From NCBI GenBank assembly GCA_914767715.1, contig OU612075.1, positions 19,470,001 through 19,534,000 on the forward strand: a DNA stretch of 64,000 bases, written 5' to 3'. Positions 42,801-54,500 of this stretch are shown piece after piece. The DNA comes from Membranipora membranacea (Eukaryota > Bryozoa > Gymnolaemata > Cheilostomatida > Membraniporidae). Every line of letters begins with the position of its first letter. The first letter of the stretch is position 1. The notes beneath the pieces are model-generated. The model did not search any database, was not told where the DNA came from, and was given only the letters and a program-made list of their open reading frames with translations. Position numbers and translations under genes: made by a program.

Positions 42801-45589
42801 AAACTGCTGCTTCTTTAAACTGATTTCCCATTCCAAATGATGATTGTGGACACTGATCATGGAGAGTATCGAAAAGATGAGGGTAGATCATAAAAACAAG
42901 ACTAGTCTAACCGATGATCAATCATATGTGAAAATCTAACCCATCAGATTGCAAATCCAGAAATTCAGTTTCATAGTCTTAATCCAATTTCTGAATTTTA
43001 TCTGGTTGATTCCAAAAATAAATGGGTAGTGCAAACGTGGGAGTTGCTAGGGTCGGTAATCAGAGGTCTGGAATAGACAAGGCCTTAATTGTATTATGCA
43101 ATACTATGACTCATAATGCAATGCATTCACAATTTGTCTTTTTGTATACAATAGAAGGCTTTGTTTCATACAATGTAAAACGAGAGGGAAGGCTTTCTCA
43201 TGCTATAGCTTTTCCATGATTGTATATCTTAAACACTTCACTAGTCATTGAGCATCCGAAGTGAGCACATCGTAACCAAGGGCACTACCTCTTATTGTAA
43301 GTGCATTTTCAATATTTTATATTTTAGAATTTCTACAAACATGTATTGTATAAAGGCAGGCAAATATGTCACATTTATCATTTCTGCTGATTCTTACCGA
43401 ACATTGTGTCAATTATTTCTGTGTACAAATTAGCATTATTACCAATCACAGTTTTTTTTCACTATTTTATGACCTATCATGATAATGGTCTTGTGTATCG
43501 TACTTAACCGTCATCAGGATTGTATATGGACTCATTGAAACAAAATAGCTGCTAAATGCTGTACGTCTACATCACAATAATGGAAAAGACGGTAGGGGTA
43601 TAAATATCCATACAATATTGTTGTGTGTGTTTTTTTATGCACAATGGAAAATTTTCATCAACCAGCAGCAAAGCTACAGAAATAGGCTGCTACCGGTGCA
43701 TATGTGCTGAAAAAACTTTATACTATTTTACTCAAAATATCCTTTACATTTTAAAATCTACAACCTATTGGGTGATTCTGAAAGCGTGTATCAGGCTTTT
43801 TATGCACATATTAGTATTCACTAAGTGAACCAATGAATGACCAAACAAAATTGGTCTTCAGAGTATGGCAAAACAATCATGTTCATTTTTGAGACATGGT
43901 TGTTTGGTGGGCCGAATGTTCAACTTCAACAATGATCAAAATCGAGTTAATTCCCTAATTTTCAATAATGTGTCATGAATATCCAATAGCATACTTGACA
44001 ATTTGGATACTGCTAGATCGATTTTGTAGACTGTCTAGTTATTTCGGAATTCTGTTACCGCTGTACAGCACTATGTGAAAGAAACTAACAACGGATAACA
44101 ATCACATCATATACTCACAAATTCGCCTGAGAACACAAAGTAGCTTTGTACGTCTCCTAATTTTTCAATCATTGTCATGCCAGATACTGTTGTGCGAGTA
44201 CCCAAATGAGTCAATGTCAATGTCCCATTTCCGCATCGCCCTTCACCTACAGTCACATATCATATACACGCTTAACGGAAAATGTAAAATTAAGTGTAGT
44301 GGAACAATCTGGCAAACATAAGTATACAGTCTCCCAGTTTGTAACATTTTAATTATGAAAAACAAAAATTCACAATCTGTACTCAAGCTTGGTGTATCTG
44401 TCAAAGTGTGACTAAAGTTTTCATAATAAATGAATTATTTATAGTTGTTAAACCACATGTTTTTTCAGGATATTTGTATCCCCTTTCTCTGTTTTCCTCT
44501 CTGGAGGTCTTCACGTCATTTAGTGAGGTTTTGACCAGGATTATGACTTTGCTTCACTCAGAAGAAACGCTAAAGAACCCACCTATCCAAGTAATTACTT
44601 GCAGAGTTTCAAGGTTTATCCTTCGTGCACATGAACGGGATTCAACGAAATGCAAAAATTTTCCTCCAAGCTGCTGGTATCCGTGCATTGGAGCCACCAT
44701 GTGAGCAGCTGTATGAGTACCATCATTGAACTTCTGATGGTTTTTAGATCTATGCAGGTTTCCAGCAAGCGCTAAAATCAATGCAAGTAGAGACACTCAG
44801 ACAACACCGCTGATTCTGGCATCTACTCTGACCCATTATCTAACTAAAGCCTCATCTTCAGGCAAAATTCAGAAAATATGTGAAAGTCCATACAACAGGA
44901 ACGACCGCTCAAAAATAGTTGGCCAAACTCAACAAACAAACATTATTTGTTGAGTTAAATCTTTATTCATTGGGTATGCATTTTAAGTGCCTTCAACAGT
45001 GGTAAGAAGTGATCAAATTCAACTGTTGTAGCTGGCTTTTTATGGCATATATAATATTATTATTATGAAGAAGAAAGCATTTTTTTTTTCAATTTACTTT
45101 TTACAGTTCAAAAATCAACTTCTTTTCATGGTCAGCCATCCGCCCTTCATTGATTTATTGACAAGAAACTGATACACTGCAAGGTTAAGGAGGTCTTTTC
45201 TTACCAACAAAACCCAAGTGCCAATTCAAGTGTCCAAAAACAAAGTATCCAATAGCGCCCTCTCCATACGTATCCAGTGAACCTCTTAAACCAACAATTA
45301 GCACTGATGGTTCGTTCAGCTTCTGCTACAAGATGAAAAGACAAAAAACTCTCAAGCTGTACAAAAATATCAAATCCATTATGCTTGTCTTATTGCCCAT
45401 CATGTGTTTCATTGTTATATCCTCACATTTTGCCGAGACATGCTTCCCTGTTTCATGATTTGCTGATTTCATGTTCAATGTGTGCAACATACCATCAGAA
45501 AACCTTCTCCGATCCTAGCTGACTTTTCAACAAAGTCATTTCCATATATAAGGGACCTTTGATTTTTGTATCCTATCACTAGCTTATCC
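39854..45589 (-). CDS. cassette 2 of the secreted gene
   Basis: It opens with DKLVIGYKNQRSLIYGND and SVLIVGLRGSLDTYGEGAIG, then an NHL exon whose FVESRSCARRIN matches FVDSRSCARRVN of cassette 1, then RCGNGTLTL. Next come GIYVYPW, GITFYDFS, and SELLLLIDNKSGGIILFNIT. A complete EGF domain closes it: CRHLPC...C...YTCICNYKWGGRNC. A further stretch, 41207-41070, has good splice sites and keeps phase 1 but lacks a counterpart; it may be an optional exon. Confidence 0.7.
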
Positions 45590-48500
45590 CTGAGAACAAA
45601 AAAATATTAAGTTATCAAGTCTGCTTCATGAGATATGTGACTCTGATTGGCTTGAGAATAATATGGATGTTGTTAGGAATGCAATGGGAAATATTCTCAG
45701 CAATGGAACACAAATACAAAGGATGGTTTTCGAACCTCACATGTTGAATAATTAACCAATGATATTACAGTAAGTGAGATGAATTCAAGGTTTTGCTATT
45801 ATTCTTGTTAATTATTTTGACTTATTTAATGGTATTCAGTTTAATTTAAAATATTGGTATAGATTGATATTCTGCACGTGGCCAAATTTCAACAGAATTC
45901 TTTCAAAGAAATGACTGAAAACGTTTGATTGATCACTGTAACTTCTCACCTGATAGAACAGGTGTCTCCTCTCCACCCTGAGTTACATATACAAGTGAAT
46001 CTATTGGTGTCCCACCATTGCTGCATAGCCCCACGACTATTGCATTTATTGCTACTGGAGATAACTGTAAAAAAGGCATAACTGTCAAACCAGACGTTTA
46101 ATGTAAATATTAAATAATAAGGCTTTGACTGGAAAGATTGCTTTGGGTTTTAATCACCAAAGTTGGATAATTTAATATCAATATTTGATATCAAATCTTC
46201 CAAGTGATTTACACAAGTGGCCAGAACATTAGCCAAAAAATGATCTGCTACAACACACAGTTCTTTATAATGTGGATGTTGTGAAACATGACCATTCCCC
46301 GCTCCCATATACAGAGTTGAGCTTGTTATTCTGTGAACGGCTCCAGAATCAGCACCATTCTTTCTCAAGCTACAATATAAACCATATCAATAATGAGTCA
46401 GGCTGTCAACCAAACTGCTAGTGAAATGATAGAACAATTTGACACTGTTACAACGGATCTCAATCGCTGAATATTATTGAAATATTGCTAGACCTGGCAT
46501 AGGTTCTGTTCCATTCTGACCATCACATTTGATATCTGAATGCTCTATTCATAATGTAATATGATGCAAACGGGAACAGGAAGAAGTCCTCAATATTTTT
46601 ACAGTCAGGTAATAACATTCAACTTACCTGAATAGTTTGGTCACTTCGTACCCAGTGAAAAGATCATGGTCGCGTGATTCTTGATGTTTGACTGTCATAT
46701 TTGAAAAGTTATAGATAGTCACACCTGTAAAACATGACACAAAATAACTCAGATCCCATCTCCTTGAAATCAATGTAATTCCTGCTATGCTAGAGTAATA
46801 ATGGTTAATTCTTTGATTCACAAAGAGTCAAAGAGTCAAATTTAATGGCATCGGCAATTACTTGATATTGTCACAAAAAATGCGAACAACAAACGCTTAT
46901 GTAAGCAAAATGGCGCTCCCACAGATTTCAATTATTTTAGTATAATACATTTCAGTTTATACTTCTCACAATCTTTCAATCTACATTTGCCGAGTCGTAA
47001 AAATCTGAAGATCAATTACCTCGGTGAAAGATGTTCAGTAAAAAATGTACTACTGATCATCAAACCTCAAGTTTTTGACCGCCCAACATAAAATTAAGGT
47101 GTAGAAAAATACATTTCCGAGGTTTTTGCTTCTGTATAGATATAAAACAATGATTTGGGCACACATAGCTAGATCTCTTAAAAACTTTGTGTTCTAATAT
47201 TTTAAAAAGTTGATTAAAAGTAGCTTCTACTCATATGTATGGTATTTATAGGATGTTTTAAATCCTCTTCTCACCATATTGCACCTTCTGATACACCAGC
47301 GACTCATCGTGGACACTCCTTGTAAGCATTCCAGCCTCCATACTATGAGAATGGAACGAACTCATTTGTTCACGGCTTGATAATCTCCTTCTGTTCATTC
47401 CATTCCATGAATAAATGTAAAGTCCCTAAAGAAGATGATAACAGCCTGATATTCCTTGTCATCATTGGTAACTTGCTTGAAACTTAATGTAATTTGGCAA
47501 AACCATCAGGGGAGGATAGGGTACAGTAAACTATGACTAATCAGCTCTTCAGGGCTCACCTCTCTACCGAATTCAAAATGGGTCGGCTCACTCTTGAGGC
47601 AAGGAGGGGGGGGGGGCAGAATTTCACATGACTTCAAAGACTAGGATTTTGGATAGTCTAGGTTTGCCAATTTTTCTGAAAGGGGTGGCATAAAGGCACT
47701 GCCACCCTTTGGAAGCTAAGTGAAATGGCATCTTAACCCTATAATAACAAAAGTCAATATCAAAATCAACTTGATAAAGCTCCTGTTTAATTTTTATTCT
47801 TTAATTATGCTAACCATAACCGAGGATGTCATGTCTGTACTAAACTTGAAGCTTATAATGATCTTAGACAGAGCAGTTTTTAGAGTCTTACATAAGATCA
47901 AAGCTGTCAATCTTTTAACTTAAATATGAAACTAAAGGAGTTTAATTTTATAGTCCTGTCAAAAACTCAGTTCTCGCGTTACACTTCTATAAAGGTTTTG
48001 CATTTGTATGAAGCGTGAAATAAGGTAATGTTTGGTAATACCTGCAACCCAAACAGAGACCATTAATTGACTCAAACTCTAATTGACTAATGTGCTAGCA
48101 AAAATCGCCTGCTTACTTTAAGTGGATAAGCTATGCACTCTGGAGGTTTGTTTTATATGTCTGTGAATCTTGAGCCACAAGGAATTTTTTATAAAAAACA
48201 AAATAAGATTTTATGCAACGCAAATCTGAGTCCTAAACCCAAAAAGCAACACACGGCAGTCAAGACACAGTTAAATACCTTGGCTTCAGCATGAGCGTTT
48301 TTATTTGTGTGAGATCGTTCACAAATGTTGCCCATAAATATTTTTTGTTAATCAGAATTAACACCGTTTGTACCACAAAAGGGCTCTGTGTTCTTAAACC
48401 ACCTTTGTCTGGTTGACTTAAGATCAAGAATGATCAAATTTCCTGCATTCGACCACACACTATGAACCAAACTTAGTCTAGGTTTACTTAGTTGATTGAC

Positions 48501-51500
48501 ATCAACTCGCTCGATTGGTGTACTGGAGGAGCCACTTCATGTGTGAAAATAGTATGTCTTCAAACAATATACTGTGGTAAGAAATGAATAACATACATTA
48601 AAGTCGCCATCATGGCCTGAATTGAACCGATGAACTTAACTACCTCTCTCTAAGTAGAGCAATATTGGGGAATCATTGAACAGTGTTACCGCGCTCTTAG
48701 TTGTATAAATACGCTCAAATCGTAAATGAGTCACGGATCTTATTTTAAAACATTGTCTTGGTTAGAACAAATGGTAACAAGCCTGATGAAAAAAAATGCA
48801 ACCTTTGGACTCTTTCTGATGGTTACAACTTTGCAACAAAGGTAACTTTCATCGAGGCTACTTTCAGGATATGTACCAAGTGAGCTTCCCAAACCATATA
48901 TTTGTGCTGCAGAAAAAAACAATATGGGGCTGTCGGTCTTAACACATACAATATTTAAAGGTAATAACTCCCAATTTCGATATTGAATATTGTTATGATC
49001 CTTTGTTGTCAATATGCCAACTTTGCTTTTCTAATTCAAGAAAGTTTATTGGAATGAAACCTTAACATAAAGAACTTGTCTGTTTGACATCTAGAAACAA
49101 CTGAACGCAAAGGATTTCTTTACCTAGGCCATTGGAATGAGTCTTAAAAGTAATAATGAACTAATAAGGTTGCATCTTATATATAATATACACAATTTAA
49201 TTTCAAAGAGAAATTATGAAACAAAATGAGAAAACTGTTAAACATAACATACTCCGACACTATATCAAAATAGATAACTACTGATTTAGATAATCATATT
49301 TAAGTCTTAACAGACGGTCGGAGGCGCGATGTCTTTTTATCTGTGGAGCTGGTGTGGATCTACACAGAATCTAGTTGGTATCTCTGTTCTGATTCAGTTC
49401 CCTTGTTGTCTCTGGTCTCTGCTGGAACTCGCAAACCTGTGATTTGCTTCTACCATTGACTGCAGGCTCCTTCCCCCTCACAATCATATTTTGGCAACAA
49501 ACACACCTGATAACTACCCTGGTTTTCTATTATTGCAACAGTGTCAAGCTCTTTTTCCAAATCTCCAATCACAAAGGCATGAGCATGATTGAGTGTGCTT
49601 GACCACTCAAAGTATGTGGTGTTGAACAGTTAACTAATGTAATGTAATGTCATGAAATTGAATAGTTTCAAGTACGTCCTGTTGATAATGGTCAATCCGG
49701 CAACGCGCCTGAGTTATGTGACTTTCTAGGTGGGCTTTCAGCAATCTGGTGACATAATGAGCATTTCGTTACTTCTGCGACGACATCTTTTACAAAATAA
49801 AGACCACCAAAAATGCATTATTGCCAGTGACTTTATTTTCACAATCCCTTGGTGGCCCTTGTTTGGATCCTCCAGTAAGTATTGTATAAGGACCTGAGTT
49901 CCCAATAAAAGCCAGCTGTCTTCTGTCATTTTGTTTCTCATTTCATGATGACATTCAAGCATGGATACAAATAACCAATGGTTAGCCAGTCAGTCAGCCA
50001 GTCACATAATGCATTTCCTTTAAATGTATGGGCCCTGTACAAGTCTTATATGAAATCTGCCTTACCGTTACTGGGAATGAAGCAAAGACTTCAGTACTAG
50101 ACTCTTTAGCTTCCTTTGTCTATTCGATGATCTCTGGTATATTCTGAAATCTCATCCGAGAATCTTTGCTTCTGCAAGTCTTGGTTTACCCTTAGTGGTT
50201 GGTTGTCCAAGTATAACACGAATTTTCCGCCATATAGTCAGTAATGGAATTTATTGTTTCCATATATTATGTTTAGCCCTTTATGGCAATCTGAGAAAAG
50301 TTCTTCTCAGCATCCATCAGAGAACGTGAAGCAAATGCTATCAGTCTCTCATTTTTACCTCATCGCCGACATATTGCTGCTCCTCATCCTACTGCAGAGG
50401 CATACTTAGCACGAAAAAAATCTCTTCATTTTGGTTATAATGAACTAGTACTGTGTCTACTCTAATGTTTTTCTTGAATGAAAACAAATTCTTCAAGAAA
50501 CACCATTTTTTATAGTCTGCAGTTGAAGTATTTCTGTTCTTGAGCAGTACGTATCAAATCTTTATATCTTGTTGTCATCAAGCTGTATCTATTTAGATAT
50601 ATTCAATCGCGCTTAACCGTGATACTCTGAGTTAAGCCAGTTTATTAAAGAAATCCAAAACCTGAACAATTTGTTTGTTTGACATCCCAAACACTAGAAG
50701 AAACCGGACAAATACTAAATATCGGGCAATAACATTCATACCTTAATTTTATCACAGGCAAACTATGAAACAAAATGGGGAAGCTATAATAAATAACAAA
50801 CCCCATCCCATCGACCACTTTCAACTCCTTCATTATTTCAGTTATCATAGAAATAGACATTTTTCTGAGCTCCAATTTAAGCCTCTATTCGGAGTTGCCA
50901 GCTCTTCACTTTAGTACTTTTCAACCCATACAGCATAGGAAAGAGGAGCTGAAATGAACTTATCTTTAAAACTGCGTATAATAGTATAACAACGATTATT
51001 CATTCAGAATCTGTGCCATCAGATAGTCTACTAGGCCAGAAGCAGCTATAGCATAAGTTGTTATGGCACGGAAAATATTTGATGGCAGGATACTGATCAC
51101 GTTTTATACTTCATTGGTGTTTGTTCTATAAAATTCACCGGGTGTACCCAGTTGTAGTGGTCATATTTAGAAATTAAAAGGTGTTTTGTTTTGGCATTAT
51201 ATGTGTGGGGAAATAACTCCTATTCTGTGTTATCTAAGTAATCTTATCATCAGGGAATTCCAGATGAAATTGCATTGTGGGATTTTGTCGATTCTGCCGA
51301 CATGATTGCTACGACTGGTTACACTAGACCAAGTTTGGTCCATTTGCCTGCATTCCGAGCTGTGGCTCCCGATCCACTGGTCACGCCGCAGCGTGACCAG
51401 TGGATCGGGAGCCACAGCTCGGCATGCAGGCAATTGGATAAAACTTGTTCTAGGTTACACCCTATTTCTTTATATTCAGCATGTTGTTATACCCTTGAAA

Positions 51501-54500
51501 CACCTCTTATTTAAACTCTTAATATTTCACTCATTAAAAGCAATTTTTAGAAGAAATGAGGATATGCTGCCGCGCTGCCACTGACATTATCGCTCCAACT
51601 GCGTACAACCTTAATTTTCGATTCACCACGTTGTTCCACCCTAGAAACACCTTTTATTGAATTTTTAACATTTAACTTATTAGGTAAATTCGCGACCTTG
51701 GTATCTATATTAAATAATCAATAAATTATCAATGGAAATCCCATTTTCATTGGGAAATCCAACTTGAATTCAAGTTGTCTCCCTATTACCAATGAGGAGA
51801 TAATTCTAAGTTTCATGACATGAAACTTAGAATTATCTCCTCATTGGTGATATAGAGACAACTTGAATTCAAGTTGGATTCAGTTGGATTTTCCATTGAA
51901 AATGGGATTTCCATTGATTATTTATTGATTATTTCATATATATACCAAGGTCGCGAATTTACCTATTAAATGCAAGTTCGAGAAATATTGCGGATATGCT
52001 GCCGCAAGCAAGACAGTATCATACTTACCTCATAAAGATCTGACATTATGCTTATTGAAAATTTTAAATTTGTCCAGGTCTAACATGAGCAGACTTCTGG
52101 AAGTTTACTTGGTAAAAAAATTGGCAAGTCAACAAAATCCCCACAATGCAGTTTCAACCTGGAATTCCCTGAAGATTAGATTAGTAAGATTACACAGAAT
52201 AGGAGTTATGTCCCCAAACATGTAATGCAAAGACAAAACCCCTTTTAATTTCTAAGTATGACCACTACAACCGGGTACACCCGGTGAATTTTACAGAAGA
52301 AACATCAATGAAGTATAATATGCGATCAGTTTCCTGCCATAAAAAATTGTCCGTGCCATTATTTTATAGAGCAGTTACAGCTAGGCTGCTTCTGGCCTAT
52401 ACTGTATTCAGCCTGTTTTGTTGCAAAAATTCATTGAATTTTATATGAATCTAGTCACTAAAATAGATTTATCAGCTTTCAAGCCCTCAATGATTTTGAA
52501 CCCTCAGGGTTTTCAATGGCTTATTTTCTGATTTTGATTGTTTAGTTTAAACTATATGCACAAGTTTGTGAATTCAAAAAGATTTGATTGCATCGAATAA
52601 TGCATTCCAGAGTATTTCAGTTAAAATCTTTAGAAATAGAAGTTTATTTCGGAAAAACTATGCTATACATTTTACTCCCACTTTTTCAGCCACTTTCAAT
52701 TTCTTCTAATTTTCTTTGATTCACAATCACTCTCTGACAAGAACTTTGTCCAATTATTGCAAATTGATTTTGTGCATAAAAAGCATTTGCAAATGAAGCC
52801 CTCCTTTCTGAATTGTATTGATGTCATCCTAAATAGGATATCTATGGAGTGCCATCTGTAAAATAATTGGTCAAAGAATAGATGGGTACATTTTTACTAT
52901 GCAGACTATAATCTTTGCATGGTGGATTTTCATGTTTGCCATGTTAACTTTTATGTTTGTATGGTGAATAATGGTGTTTACCTGGTGGATTTTGATGTTC
53001 AGTATGCCAACTTTCATGTTTGTTAGGTAGACTGTCATGTTGAGTGTGTGAATTCCCATGTTTAGTAGGTGAACTTTCATGTTTAGTAGGTGAACTTTCA
53101 TGTTTAGTAGGTGAACTTTCATGTTTAGTAGGTGAATTATACTGTTTTGCTGGTCAACTGTAAATGCTTTTGTGCATCATGTTTTATAGGTGGACTTTCA
53201 TTTTTACTGGGTGGACTTTCATTTGTTGGGTGATCTATGTTATAGGACATTACGAGGAAATAGCATAAATGGAGTTGTGTTCTCAATGCAGTAGCCTGTG
53301 ATCATCATAAAATAAAGCTAATATTGAGATACTTGACTCCTGTCAAAGCTTATTTAGGCTTTCAATCATCACAATGGAAGTGGTTTCGGTTCAATGCATC
53401 AACACATAGATGGGAATTATGCCCCCTGAATAAGATCTCTCACCCAAAATTGTACCCCAAAACATGCATAAGGTTGTACTTGGTAATTAATCATGTTGAT
53501 GGCATTAGGCGTTAAGCAGGACAACCATATCTTAGCAAGATCAAACCTTCAATACAGGTCCATTAGATGAACTTTGTATTGCACACTGTCTGAGTGTGAA
53601 CTTCAGTAGGGTACTGTGTTATTCACCGCAATTCACAACATCAGAAGCACCATGTACGGTTACTGCCTTATGGCCATTTGGCTAAGATTGAAGTGTCACT
53701 GTCAATGGCCAATTAGTGCCAGTTCAGATTAGGCAGCTCCCTGCTCACCCACGATCAGGAGGTGTTCTATGGCCTCATTTCTAGGCTGCATTCTAGTTTT
53801 CTAGGATGTATCACATTCTCAGTATCTGGATTAAAGGTATCTTTCCTCTTTGGGATCAGCCCTTTCTTCTGTTTCGTACCAAACAGCTGTTACCTATGTT
53901 GGTTGGCTTCTGGCTTACGTGATGTTTGTTTATTTAGACATTTCCGGTATCACTCCTAAAAAGGTCGACAAAATTGAGATGTTTACATAAAAATTGATGG
54001 AAAAATATTGCACTAGTTGAAAAATCTCATATAAAATTCAAAAAAGCTGTTCTGCCGTTTTACAGTGCGGCATTTGCTGGGTCGGTATTTGTCGATTACT
54101 GCTTTACGGGCGGATTTTCTTTGAGTGTTAGGTCTGATTCTATTGTTCAGCGGATGGGTTTTATTGGTTGAAATTTTTAAAAAAGTGTTCGCTGCATAGA
54201 GACATTAAGAAGTCGGATATATAGGGTAAGGCTAGCTTGGTCAGTCTATCGTCATAGTGCTCTATGTGTGGCATCATCATGCGTGTAGCGTATCTTTGCA
54301 CTTTCTCTAGTTTCTCTTTATCGGCTTCGGAGATAAACTGAAACCATACTGGGCAGGCGTAGGAAAGAACGGGTTTGACATCGGCAGCATAGAATGTTAT
54401 CAGTCCTGCGGTGTTCATACCCATGGTCTTAAGCTGCTTCATCAGATACAGTCTGCTATTGCATTTGCTCACGACAGAGTCTATGTGGTCACTAAAAGAC

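Larger units (their letters stand above)
51040..52400. mobile_element. inverted-repeat element with nested insertions
   Basis: Left arm about 51040-51300 and right arm about 52140-52400 are inverted copies. Shared landmarks are GCCAGAAGCAG, CGGGTGTACCC, GGGAAATAACTCCTATTC and CAGGGAATTCCAG. The interior contains repeats of the family seen at 0.7-1.6 kb (CTGCCGCGCTGCC, CCCTAGAAACACC), a GC-rich palindrome and a palindromic MITE. No transposase is seen. Confidence 0.65.

Noticed and set aside
48740-49012. exon candidate after TTTTTTTCTGCAG at about 48910 (minus)
   Set aside because: Good acceptor, but the peptide matches no module and the phase does not fit the neighbouring exons.
51230-51584. 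ORFs on both strands with the same peptide around 51.36-51.42 kb
   Set aside because: They arise from the palindrome; both strands carry the same sequence.
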